Positions 7,877 through 15,957 of a DNA stretch of 64,000 bases are shown one piece after another. This stretch comes from Sinanaerobacter sp. ZZT-01. Its GTDB lineage: Bacteria > Bacillota > Clostridia > Peptostreptococcales > Anaerovoracaceae. The stretch is taken from assembly GCF_035621135.1 (NCBI RefSeq), contig NZ_CP141728.1, forward strand, positions 124,001 through 188,000, read 5' to 3'. The notes below the pieces were generated by a model. That model saw nothing but the letters and a program-made list of their open reading frames with translations, did not search any database and was not told where the DNA came from. Position numbers and translations under genes: made by a program. Positions within the stretch are counted from its first letter, which is position 1. Each line of letters begins with the position of its first letter.

Positions 7877-8716
7877 ATGGAAAAATACTATATCGAACAA
7901 TCTGATCTAAGCAAGCTGTATTATCGCATCTACGGGAATGGAGAGCATACGATTCTTTTGCTGCACGGTCTTGTGGGCGGTTCTTGGCTAGGTGAAGAGT
8001 GGATCAATGCCATTGAACGCTCGAATGTCCGCTGCGTTGCTGTTGAACGTCCTGGCTACGGAGATTCCTCTGCGGTTCATATGGAGTCGGTAAGAGACTG
8101 GACACCTCTTGTCCAATCTCTTCTTCAAAAATTAAACGTTTCTTCGGCAGATGTAATCGGCTGCTCAGCCGGCGCTCCCTATGCATATGCTACCGCGTTA
8201 GCAGCACCGAATAAAATAAACAAAGTGTTTATTTTAGGTGGAGTTCCCGCAGTGTATGAATCAAAGATTCTGCACCATTATCGATTAGAAGATCAAGAGG
8301 CTTATTACGGCTTTATTCATCAAACACAAGGGAACCTTCAAAAAGATTATGTAAAACAAATGGAAGCCGCACTTCACCAATTTAAAGATACAAATATCAG
8401 CTATATCATAAACACTTTGAGAGAAATCCTTGCACAGCGTTGCTTTGGAATGGCTCAGGAAAGCAGACTTCAAATCCTTCCTTGGAATCTTGAACTCTCT
8501 CAAATAAAAGCTCCTGTATACTTCTATCATGCAAAAGAGGACGAAATGGTTCCTTATTCTGCTGCAAGAGAAATGATAAAATTTCTAAATAATTGTGAAT
8601 TCCACGAAGCGGATACTGCGGAAATTCCTTCCGATACAAGCACCCATATAGGAAGCATTACATGGAGTTTTCGCCACATCTTAGATACTTATTCAAATAA
8701 TGCCGTAAAAAAATAA
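7877..8716 (+). CDS. Alpha/beta hydrolase
   Basis: The 279-residue alpha/beta hydrolase has oxyanion-hole motif LLLHGLVGG (about 27-35) and nucleophile elbow GCSAG with Ser near residue 96. The likely acid is in HAKEDEMVP (about 217) and the likely histidine in DTSTHIGS (about 254). Such enzymes cleave esters, amides or other bonds in the cytosol; the substrate cannot be read from the sequence. No signal peptide is seen. GGAGG is nine bases before the ATG. The gene is monocistronic, divergent from the AraC gene and ends at a strong hairpin. The 32-bp palindrome directly upstream shares its core with the DtxR-type operator, so metal-responsive control is likely by inference. Confidence 0.85.
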   Translation: MEKYYIEQSDLSKLYYRIYGNGEHTILLLHGLVGGSWLGEEWINAIERSNVRCVAVERPGYGDSSAVHMESVRDWTPLVQSLLQKLNVSSADVIGCSAGAPYAYATALAAPNKINKVFILGGVPAVYESKILHHYRLEDQEAYYGFIHQTQGNLQKDYVKQMEAALHQFKDTNISYIINTLREILAQRCFGMAQESRLQILPWNLELSQIKAPVYFYHAKEDEMVPYSAAREMIKFLNNCEFHEADTAEIPSDTSTHIGSITWSFRHILDTYSNNAVKK

Positions 8717-8740
8717 AAAGATATTTCCTATATACAATAA

Positions 8741-8770
8741 CCATGACATAAGAGCACTCTTATGTCATGG
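8741..8770. terminator. Bidirectional terminator between hydrolase and UDG genes
   Basis: A perfect 14-bp stem, CCATGACATAAGAG with its reverse complement around CA, lies between two convergent genes and ends exactly at the UDG stop codon. T-rich sequence follows on the plus side. Confidence 0.8.
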
Positions 8771-9331
8771 CTATTTATTCTTCATGCTATCATAGAGATT
8801 TCGAATGGACTTAAAATCTTCCCAAGCCGCTTTTTTCTTCTTTTCATCACGCAAAATCGCTGCCGGATGGTACGTTGCGATTATATTAAATTTCCCTTTT
8901 TTATACCATACCCCTCTATTTTTGGTAATTTTAAAGTCGCTTTGGAGGATATTTCTAGCAGATACCGATCCTAAACATACGAGAATATCAGGATTTATTA
9001 TCTTCACCTGCCATCTTAAAAATTCGATGCAGCTTCTGCACTCTTCTTCAAAAGGATTTCTGTTATTAGGAGGTCTGCACTTTACAATATTTGCTATATA
9101 TACCTCTTCTCTCGTCAAATCAACGGCGTCCAGCATTCTGTCAAACAACTCACCCGCTCTGCCTACAAAAGGTCTTCCGGTTTGGTCCTCATGATATCCG
9201 GGTCCTTCACCAATAAACATAATTTGATTTTCTTCTTTTCCTTCTCCAAAAACCACATTTGTCCTTGTCTTAAATAACGGACATCCGTGACATTTTTTCA
9301 CAATCGTTTCCAGTTCATTTAACTCATACAT
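8771..9331 (-). CDS. Family 4 uracil-DNA glycosylase
   Basis: The 186-residue enzyme removes uracil from DNA in base excision repair and carries a [4Fe-4S] cluster in this family. Visible features are the N-terminal CHGCP pair (C15, C18), motif GEGPGYHEDQTGRPFVGRAG (water-activating and uracil-pocket loop, about 41-60), IVKCRPPNNRNP (about 82-93), a second cysteine pair ECRSC, and the C-terminal catalytic YHPAAILR. Length is typical of the family. AGGTGG lies just before the ATG. It is separated from the nitrogenase-like operon by about 125 bp and has no obvious operon partner. Confidence 0.92.
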   Translation of the reverse strand: MYELNELETIVKKCHGCPLFKTRTNVVFGEGKEENQIMFIGEGPGYHEDQTGRPFVGRAGELFDRMLDAVDLTREEVYIANIVKCRPPNNRNPFEEECRSCIEFLRWQVKIINPDILVCLGSVSARNILQSDFKITKNRGVWYKKGKFNIIATYHPAAILRDEKKKKAAWEDFKSIRNLYDSMKNK

Positions 9332-9456
9332 TGCCGTCCACCTGTCTGTCTAAAAAAACTCGTTCCTATTTTTTCTGTTCAATACATTCCGTCTAATTGA
9401 TTATCATTATATTCCTTTTTGACTTGAAATCAAACAATGCTTCATTAAATTGGCGC

Positions 9457-10692
9457 TTATTTTTCTTTTTCAGGATCTTCGTTCAACCACAGATTTACAA
9501 GCTGTGCAGCTCCTCGATAACCGACCAGCGGCGGATCATAAGGATGAATTCTCCATTTTACATCAGGATTTGCAATTTGCATATCCAAACTGCGCCCTGC
9601 TAAAGCAAGTGCTTCTCCGCTTGTCATTAAATACCCTTTCTTATGATTCTTAACTGCTTCCATCCATTTTTCTTCACTGTAATAAGGAATTTCGCAATCC
9701 GTCACATTGGGAAGCGTAGACCAGCATTCGCCCTTTAAAAACGAAAACTCGTCCATTCCAAAAGATAAAATTCCTTTTACCACATCCGGATGTCCTCCCA
9801 GTGACAGTTTTGCACATTCCGGATGCATGTGTGTGATGTGTTGAAAAATTTGCCTTGAAGGCTCTATTTGCTCTCGAGTCTTACTTTCCTCTTCTCTAAC
9901 AAATGCTTGATTCACTTGTAATTTACAGATTTCCGCAATGCGTTCAACCCACTTTGTAACCTCTTTAATGCCATAAGGACGTCCAAGCAAATACGGCGTA
10001 CCGTGTGTGTTTTGCAGGTACTTAGCGGCGCTCTCTCCCTCCGCTCGTATTACAAGATTGATCTGTGCGCCACTCATTTTTTGTATTTCATCTACCGTTG
10101 TATCAGAAGTCATAATGCAAATGGGATCCATATTCAAAGCTCCCTTTAAAATACGCACCAACTCTGCTTTGTCAGCTTGAAATCGGAATAGATCCGCACA
10201 GGAACCAATTAAATTAAAATGAGGTTTTTTATCCATCTCACAAGGCTTTGAAATATTTTTAGCAAGATGAAGCAATGCTGCTTCAACACCTCGGCTTCCA
10301 TAAACATCAAACCCCCCTGCACCGAAAGCAATCAAATTGATACCCGGATATTGAAGCCTAAGTTCCTCACATGCTGCCTCTAAATCAATTCCTGTAATAT
10401 TAGGTACTGAAGAAGGCAGTAAAAAAACAGTCTTTACCTGATCTTTTTCTATCACGTGCTTTACCGTTCGATTTAATCGCTGAAGATTGCCAAGAGAGAT
10501 ATCCGTCTCATTCAGATGTGTCGAGTACAGTTTACATCCTCCGGTGACGCCGGCGCGGTTCAAAAAAACACGTCCATACATCATATGACCCATACATCCA
10601 TATTCAATCAAAGCAGCATCTCGAATCGATGCCAACGTCCATAAAGTCCCCATTCTTCCCGACATCGGAGGACGGCATTGATATAGTCCCAT
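9457..10692 (-). CDS. Nitrogenase-like component 1, NifK-type subunit
   Basis: The 411-residue member of the oxidoreductase/nitrogenase component 1 superfamily is the partner of the NifD-like protein encoded one base upstream. The first two P-cluster-type cysteines are present: C6 in YQCRPP and C33 in YGCMGHMMYG. The third expected position (TxC-VPE-hydrophobic-GxD in the partner) reads PSSVPNITGIDLE, with serine (S95) instead of cysteine. Downstream are superfamily-like segments GGFDVYGSRG and HGTPYLLGRPYG. The start is the ATG at 10692, because GGAGGTG precedes it by seven bases; a longer frame to 10809 would overlap the D-like gene by over 100 bases. No nifB, nifE or nifN gene is near, so N2 reduction is unlikely. 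Likely relatives are group IV nitrogenase-like enzymes. Substrate unknown. Confidence 0.8.
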   Translation of the reverse strand: MGLYQCRPPMSGRMGTLWTLASIRDAALIEYGCMGHMMYGRVFLNRAGVTGGCKLYSTHLNETDISLGNLQRLNRTVKHVIEKDQVKTVFLLPSSVPNITGIDLEAACEELRLQYPGINLIAFGAGGFDVYGSRGVEAALLHLAKNISKPCEMDKKPHFNLIGSCADLFRFQADKAELVRILKGALNMDPICIMTSDTTVDEIQKMSGAQINLVIRAEGESAAKYLQNTHGTPYLLGRPYGIKEVTKWVERIAEICKLQVNQAFVREEESKTREQIEPSRQIFQHITHMHPECAKLSLGGHPDVVKGILSFGMDEFSFLKGECWSTLPNVTDCEIPYYSEEKWMEAVKNHKKGYLMTSGEALALAGRSLDMQIANPDVKWRIHPYDPPLVGYRGAAQLVNLWLNEDPEKEK

Positions 10693-10693
10693 T

Positions 10694-11938
10694 CTATTCA
10701 CCTCCATAAGCAGACAACATCCTGCGAAGCAGTAAGGCTGTCCGTTCATAACCACATTTTCCATATAAGTCCTGAACCAGTGAGATTCCAAGTATTTTAG
10801 ACAATTCAAGCTCTCCTATATAAAAATCAGGACACAAATATTCTAAAACGGCACGATCGTCTCGATCATTTACCATGTGGCAAATAACAGGGTCATATCC
10901 TTTTTCAACAATCTTATCTCTCCAATTCTTATCTTCCGGATAAAACTCTTCTACGTGTATTAGAATGGGACGCATTTGAAAATCTGCAAAATACAAAGCA
11001 AGCGGCAGCGGATCTATTGCACCCATTTGTGTGATTGCATAATCCATGCCTTGAAATGCTTCTGCTTTCTTCTCCAGCAACTCTGCTTCTTTTTTCCCTT
11101 CCTCAAAGCTCTCTTCCCATTCTATATTTAATAATTCACAGATTTGTAGATACACACATTCAATCTCAGACACCTTATATGCTCCATGAAGACTGATAAA
11201 AGGAACATTATGATGCTTGTGCATCCATTCCGCTAATGGATTCATGAACGGTGACAGTACCAAATTCAGCTTTGCATCCGGCGCCGCTATAAAATCCTGT
11301 AAATCAGATTTCGGTGCCAGCATTCGAAGCTGAAACCCTGCTTCCCTCAAAGCAGTGAGAAGGATTGGCTCTGCATCTTCCTGATCCGGCGAACGCCCAA
11401 GTACATTTATGGTATTACTCTTCTCTTTCACGGGCTCCATCAATTCTCCAAATGAAACTAAAGTTTTCCAGTATCCGGATGGGTAACTGTTTCCTTTGAA
11501 ATGCCCCATAGCAACGTGAATTACTTTCATAGAAATTTTCGAACGCAGTTCCCATAGTATCCCTTCTATATCCTCTCCAATGACTTCCGGAACACAGGTC
11601 GTAATAACCAATACTGCGTTTGCACCTTCTTGCTCCATCTGCAGCAGTGCTTTCATCAGTCCTTCCCGAAATCCAAATACGACTTCATTCGCATCCAAAA
11701 CATAACTGTAGTGAAGGGCATGTCTGCTGACTTCTTCATTCAAAATCATATTTCTGCTGTAGGTAGCGCACTCGGAAGTTCCGATTACTAAAGTTGACAT
11801 TCCTTTTATTCTCGCACCGAGCGCAAGCGCCGTGTGCATCGGGCAGTGTTTTCCAGGATAGGCTGCTGGTGTTAAAAACCCAATTCCACTGTTAGACTGC
11901 ACTTTGGAGAGGCACTTCAGATGTTTCAATTCAATCAT
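10694..11938 (-). CDS. Nitrogenase-like component 1, NifD-type subunit
   Basis: The 414-residue catalytic-subunit-like protein belongs to the nitrogenase component 1 superfamily. All three P-cluster-type cysteines are visible: C32 in GKHCPMHTALALGARI, C57 in GTSECATYSRNM and C115 in TTCVPEVIGEDIEG. I could not identify counterparts of the FeMo-cofactor ligands of true NifD (Cys275 and His442 of Azotobacter numbering), and the protein is shorter than NifD. Electrons would come from the NifH-like reductase. The gene starts with a 4-bp ATGA overlap with the nifH-like stop codon and ends one base before the nifK-like start, so the three genes are translationally coupled. Possible relatives are methylthio-alkane reductase, CfbD and uncharacterised Nfl proteins. 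Confidence 0.82.
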   Translation of the reverse strand: MIELKHLKCLSKVQSNSGIGFLTPAAYPGKHCPMHTALALGARIKGMSTLVIGTSECATYSRNMILNEEVSRHALHYSYVLDANEVVFGFREGLMKALLQMEQEGANAVLVITTCVPEVIGEDIEGILWELRSKISMKVIHVAMGHFKGNSYPSGYWKTLVSFGELMEPVKEKSNTINVLGRSPDQEDAEPILLTALREAGFQLRMLAPKSDLQDFIAAPDAKLNLVLSPFMNPLAEWMHKHHNVPFISLHGAYKVSEIECVYLQICELLNIEWEESFEEGKKEAELLEKKAEAFQGMDYAITQMGAIDPLPLALYFADFQMRPILIHVEEFYPEDKNWRDKIVEKGYDPVICHMVNDRDDRAVLEYLCPDFYIGELELSKILGISLVQDLYGKCGYERTALLLRRMLSAYGGE

Positions 11939-12690
11939 ACGCTAATCCCTCCACGCAAAAGCAGACTTGCAAGAGAACGATAATGCTTCGCCATATCACT
12001 TTCAGGAAATGCTTCAACAACGGTTTTTCCCTGCTGCTCCGCTAGTTGAACCTGCGGGTCGCGAGGTATGCGGTATAGAATATCAGTGCCGATTTCCAAC
12101 GCCGCTTTTTCGACCAGTTCCAACTCTTTTTCAATATTTTTTCCATTTAGGATCAATCCTCTTAAAGCTGCATAGCCTCGCTTTGCAAAACTATTTACCG
12201 CGCTCGCAATGTTAGAAGCCGCATAAAGGGACATCATCTCTCCTGATGTTACAATGCAGACTTCATCGGCATATCCTCCACGAATCGGCATGGAAAATCC
12301 CCCGCATACAACATCACCAAGTACGTCGTACAGCACGACATCAGGATTGTAAGTTTCGTAGGCATTTAATTCCTCTAATTTTTCAAAAGCGGTAATAATA
12401 CCTCTTCCCGCACATCCAACTCCCGGTACAGGCCCGCCTGATTCCACGCAAAAAACGCCGGTACTGCTTTTGACAACTAAATCTTCCAGCTCGACTTCTC
12501 CTTTTTTCCGAAGTGTGTCCAAAACAGTAGGAATATTACGCCCTTCTGTCAGATTTCTGGTAGAGTCCGCCTTAGGGTCGCATCCAATTTGTAAAACAGT
12601 AAGCCCTGATTCAGCCATTGCAGCGGAAACATTAGATACCGTAGTGGACTTCCCAATTCCTCCTTTGCCGTATATCGCAATTTTTCTCAT
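11935..12690 (-). CDS. NifH-like ATP-dependent reductase (nitrogenase iron protein family)
   Basis: The 251-residue dimeric Fe-S ATPase supplies low-potential electrons to component 1. It has the P-loop GKGGIGKST (residues 8-16), the switch I region CDPKADST (37-44) and both subunit-bridging [4Fe-4S] ligands, C93 in GVGCAGRGI and C129 in DVVCGGFSMPIR. It is somewhat shorter than NifH of diazotrophs (about 275-295 residues), mainly at the C-terminus. It is the first gene of the H-D-K-like operon and overlaps the D-like gene by 4 bp. Upstream are a 9-bp leader hairpin and a palindrome shared with the DtxR-type operator, which suggests iron-dependent expression. NifH-like proteins also serve protochlorophyllide, F430 and methylthio-alkane reductases, so the name gives no substrate. 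Confidence 0.9.
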   Translation of the reverse strand: MRKIAIYGKGGIGKSTTVSNVSAAMAESGLTVLQIGCDPKADSTRNLTEGRNIPTVLDTLRKKGEVELEDLVVKSSTGVFCVESGGPVPGVGCAGRGIITAFEKLEELNAYETYNPDVVLYDVLGDVVCGGFSMPIRGGYADEVCIVTSGEMMSLYAASNIASAVNSFAKRGYAALRGLILNGKNIEKELELVEKAALEIGTDILYRIPRDPQVQLAEQQGKTVVEAFPESDMAKHYRSLASLLLRGGISV

Positions 12691-12725
12691 ATAAACTCCC
12701 TCTCTTATCTACTTTTATATAACAA

Positions 12726-12746
12726 AATACCGCTTTTAGCGATATT
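12726..12746 (-). promoter_or_regulatory. Leader hairpin before the nifH-like gene
   Basis: On the minus strand AATATCGCT pairs with AGCGGTATT (nine pairs including one G-T) around a three-base loop, and TTTTGTT follows. It lies 36-56 bases before the start codon. It could be an attenuator, a weak terminator or an mRNA-stabilising hairpin. Confidence 0.45.
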
Positions 12747-12780
12747 CCCTGTTCTTATAAAAATAGCAATCATACAAATC

Positions 12781-12798
12781 AGTTAGATATTTCTAACT
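12781..12798. promoter_or_regulatory. Palindrome before the nitrogenase-like operon (site C)
   Basis: AGTTAGA and TCTAACT, exact reverse complements around TATT, give the core AGTTAG-N6-CTAACT also found at 2509-2536 and 7831-7862. A candidate minus-strand -10 element TATACT (12815-12810) lies about 12 bases upstream, placing the palindrome near the expected transcription start, a usual position for a repressor site. Confidence 0.65.
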
Positions 12799-12879
12799 TT
12801 AGATTAAGTATAGCAAGAGTTTTTTCGCTTTGGAATGGAATGATCCTGAAATGAATATGGAGTATTTCTGAAATATAAT

Positions 12880-13689
12880 TTAATAATTCGATTGCCGAAC
12901 CTTGCTTGGAGAAATTCCAAATCGCTTTTTAAAAACACGGCTGAAATAAAGTGCATCCTCATATCCTACACTCCTTGCAACCTCTCCGACAGGCAATTCC
13001 GTTGTAACAATCAGCTCCTTTGCACGGTTCAAGCGATATCCAATTAAGTAATCTGCCGGCCCCATACCCGCATATTTTTGAAAAACGTAGAATAGCCGAT
13101 TTGCATTTACACCATTTCGGCTGGCTAATTCCTGAATATTAAATGCATCCATGTAATGTGTATGAATATAGGAAGATGCATTCTCAAATAAAACCTGTGC
13201 ACCGTTGTTTGTCTTATTGTGGGAAAGAATAAAAACTTCTTCCAGTATCTGCCGAAATAAAACTTCAACTTGAAAAGCAGAAAACCCTCCCGGCTTATTA
13301 TAGGTATTCCACAGACTGAAAAGAAACTCTTTCAAACGTGTGTTTTCTCCTACTTCCAATTCAAAATGCAGATCAGCGAGCCGCAAACCATCCGGCTCTT
13401 CCACTACTTCATATAATACACTTATAAATTCCCATTTCTTTTCTCCAATGACCCTTTTATCCATATACATATCTGCTCCGCCATGAAGAACATTTCCAAA
13501 GTATCCCAAATAAGGTGTTCCGTTGAACTGGTATTGTGCCTTACCGGAAACAGGAAAGATAAACCCCGGATAAGGCGCACTTTTTTGATTCCCTGAGTTT
13601 CCAGAATCAATTGTATACCGATAAACGCCTTTTACTCGAAAAAGGGTCTCTGCTAAATGTGCTACCAGTTGACTTAATTCTATTTCCAT
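12880..13689 (-). CDS. AraC-family transcriptional regulator next to nitrogenase-like operon
   Basis: The 269-residue regulator has a beta-rich N-terminal sensing domain (about 20-110) and two C-terminal AraC helix-turn-helix motifs (about 165-265: IQELASRNGVNANRLFYVFQ and VARSVGYEDALYFSRVFKKR). It lies 190 bp upstream of the nifH-like start on the same strand and 18 bp downstream of the M13 peptidase gene, so it may be cotranscribed with the peptidase. By position it is the best candidate activator of the nitrogenase-like operon; that is inference. It could also act on the peptidase. The inducer is unknown. Confidence 0.85.
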   Translation of the reverse strand: MEIELSQLVAHLAETLFRVKGVYRYTIDSGNSGNQKSAPYPGFIFPVSGKAQYQFNGTPYLGYFGNVLHGGADMYMDKRVIGEKKWEFISVLYEVVEEPDGLRLADLHFELEVGENTRLKEFLFSLWNTYNKPGGFSAFQVEVLFRQILEEVFILSHNKTNNGAQVLFENASSYIHTHYMDAFNIQELASRNGVNANRLFYVFQKYAGMGPADYLIGYRLNRAKELIVTTELPVGEVARSVGYEDALYFSRVFKKRFGISPSKVRQSNY

Positions 13690-13707
13690 TATTTTTTCTC
13701 CTTATCG

Positions 13708-15723
13708 TTACCATATCTTAACACGCTTTTCCGGTGATACGTACATTTTATCTCCTTGTCTTATTTCAGGGTATGCGGTATAAAACGCATCCGTAGAACA
13801 AATGGCGGCATTAACTCGAACCTTTGCAGGTGAATGTACATCCATATTTAAACGTTGGATCATTGCTTCATCTGTATATTTAAACGCCCATATTTGAGCA
13901 TATTGCTCAAATAATTTTCGAAGATTACCTGCATGGTTGTCAACAATTGATGTAATACAATTTAAAGCACCAAGATCGGCAATGTTTTCATCCAATGTCT
14001 GTTCTCCATTTACCTTGCGCCCTTGAAAGCCTTCCTGTGTATTGTAATAAGCCACAACCCGTTTGGAACGTTCTCTGAAATAATCTTTATCCTGTTTCGT
14101 CCACCATATATTATAATTCCCATCTTCATCATAAAGCGAACCAGCAGAATCAAAAGCATGACTGATTTCATGCGCAATAATCATTCCAATTCCGCCCAGG
14201 TTTGTGGAAAAATCTGCATTGAGATCATAAAACGGTTTCTGGATAATGGCTGCCGGAAAAACAATTTCATTTCTGGCAGGATTATAGTAAGCATTTACCC
14301 TCTGCGGTGCCATTGACCACTCACCTTTATCCACCGGCCGGCGTACTTTTTCAGAATTGGCCACAAAGCTGCTTTGATACAAGGAAATTACATTGTCAAT
14401 CAAAAGCCCGCCGTTTTCCGGCGATAAGACCTCTGCATGCATATACTCATTTGGCCAAGTGTCTGGGTATCCGATCTTTAAATTCATACAGTCCAGCTTT
14501 TTGATTGCTGCTTTTTTTGTAGTCTCTCCCATCCAGTCCAACCTTTGAATTTGTGTTTTATATTCATTAAGAATTTTATGTACCATATCCTCTATTGCGA
14601 GCTTATCTTCTTCTGAAAAACATTTTTCTACATATCGTTTCCCAAATTCAAATCGTAATATATTCTGTACCATTTCACTTGCCAGTGCTTCATCCGTCTT
14701 TTTCTCTGCAATTCCAGACTTTTCATTTGTCCACAGCAACCAAGAGTCTCTGATTTCAGGGGTCAAACAAAATGCAAAATCATGAATCAGGCAAAAAGTA
14801 GAGTAATTTTTTAAAAGGGATAAGTGATCTTCTGTACAATACTCATTTACTTTTTTTATCAGCTTTTCTTCTGCTACAATATAGTGGTCTAAATCGCCCA
14901 GCCCGGATACATTAAAAAATGGTTCCATATCTGCATTCGTAAATAAGTCACACAATTCTTTTTTTGAGTACAAATTATATATTTTATCCGGATCATTATA
15001 TTCGGAAAGAGAAAGTGAACTAGCCGCTAGGTCTCGCTGGAAATCGAGAATTTCCTTCGCCGACTGAGAGGCACTTTTTTCATCAAAACCGAATTCTAAC
15101 ATGATATTTTTAATATAATTTTGGTATTTGATTCGCAGCTCTGTCTGCGTTTCGTCCTCTAAGTTTTCCTTTCCGAGCCCCAAATCGGAACTCTTAATAT
15201 AACAGGCATATCTGCTGGAATCCTCCATATCTTCACTCCACTGCAGTCCAATCAGACTGCAATACCCAATATCAGAATAAATTGTTGCAATCGCTCCTAA
15301 ATAAGACGGTATGTCCGAAGCATTGCGGATACGTTCTAAATAAGGCTTTAATTTTCCAAAACCGCCATTTTTTCTTCCCCTCATATCCAATGCACTCAGA
15401 TATAGCGCCGCAATTTTTTGCTCTGAAGAATCTTGTGAAAGCGTTTCTCTTTGCTGAACAATCTCTTTGAGTACCTTATTAAGTATTTCATAAGAATTCC
15501 TCTCTAATTGATAGAAATAACTCCAGCTATCCGAATCCCTTGGTACTTCTTTCTCCTTCAGAATATCGTGGTTGATATATTCATAGTAATCATCTTCTAA
15601 ACGTATCACATTTTCATCTACTTTTACTTTACCATGAAAAAAAAATTGCCGCAAATTTATCCCTGTGACCATAAAAACAACAACTAGGACGAATATTAGT
15701 ACGACTCCCTGCTTCCTTTTCAC
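13708..15723 (-). CDS. M13-family metallopeptidase (neprilysin/PepO-like)
   Basis: The 671-residue zinc endopeptidase has a single N-terminal membrane anchor (hydrophobic residues about 7-25, after MKRKQ), so the catalytic domain is probably extracellular. Catalytic features are NAYYNPARNEIVFPAA (substrate binding, about 485-500), the zinc site IAHEISHAFDS (HExxH, about 530-540) and the third ligand in DENIADLGAL (about 590-600). Length matches PepO/neprilysin proteins, which cut peptides of roughly up to 30-40 residues. An AraC gene follows after 18 bp, probably in the same transcript. No signal-peptidase site is obvious. Confidence 0.92.
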   Translation of the reverse strand: MKRKQGVVLIFVLVVVFMVTGINLRQFFFHGKVKVDENVIRLEDDYYEYINHDILKEKEVPRDSDSWSYFYQLERNSYEILNKVLKEIVQQRETLSQDSSEQKIAALYLSALDMRGRKNGGFGKLKPYLERIRNASDIPSYLGAIATIYSDIGYCSLIGLQWSEDMEDSSRYACYIKSSDLGLGKENLEDETQTELRIKYQNYIKNIMLEFGFDEKSASQSAKEILDFQRDLAASSLSLSEYNDPDKIYNLYSKKELCDLFTNADMEPFFNVSGLGDLDHYIVAEEKLIKKVNEYCTEDHLSLLKNYSTFCLIHDFAFCLTPEIRDSWLLWTNEKSGIAEKKTDEALASEMVQNILRFEFGKRYVEKCFSEEDKLAIEDMVHKILNEYKTQIQRLDWMGETTKKAAIKKLDCMNLKIGYPDTWPNEYMHAEVLSPENGGLLIDNVISLYQSSFVANSEKVRRPVDKGEWSMAPQRVNAYYNPARNEIVFPAAIIQKPFYDLNADFSTNLGGIGMIIAHEISHAFDSAGSLYDEDGNYNIWWTKQDKDYFRERSKRVVAYYNTQEGFQGRKVNGEQTLDENIADLGALNCITSIVDNHAGNLRKLFEQYAQIWAFKYTDEAMIQRLNMDVHSPAKVRVNAAICSTDAFYTAYPEIRQGDKMYVSPEKRVKIW

Positions 15724-15903
15724 CTTAGCTCTCCTTTACCTATTTCAGATTCTAAATAGTATATGCTGTTTCCGACTTTTATACGCCATATCATTGCTTA
15801 TTATTCCGTAATAGTTAAATGATTCCTCTTTCACCATTATACTTAGTACTCCTATTGATTCGGAACCCATACCCGTTGAAACGTAAAATCACTCTAAGTA
15901 AAA

Positions 15904-15940
15904 TTAAAAATGCGTGTAATCTGTTTTACACGCATTTTTA
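15904..15940. terminator. Terminator after the sigma/DUF4179 pair
   Basis: AAAATGCGTGTAA pairs perfectly with TTACACGCATTTT around a short loop, with A and T runs on the two sides, so it can act in both directions. It lies 18 bases beyond the DUF4179 stop codon. Confidence 0.85.
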
Positions 15941-15957
15941 ACTGCTCACTTTATTCT

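Noticed and set aside
9395-9415. Fur-box-like sequence TTGATTATCATTAT near the end of the nitrogenase-like operon
   Set aside because: Only a partial match to the GATAATGATAATC consensus, no clear dyad, and AT-rich background makes such matches common.
10693-10809. 39-residue N-terminal extension of the NifK-like frame
   Set aside because: It overlaps the D-like gene by over 100 bases, while a GGAGGTG site with correct spacing precedes the ATG at 10692.
9457-12690. Classical N2-fixation (nifHDK) cluster
   Set aside because: The D and K proteins are too short, the FeMo-cofactor ligands are not evident, and no nifB/E/N or molybdate uptake genes are present in the window.
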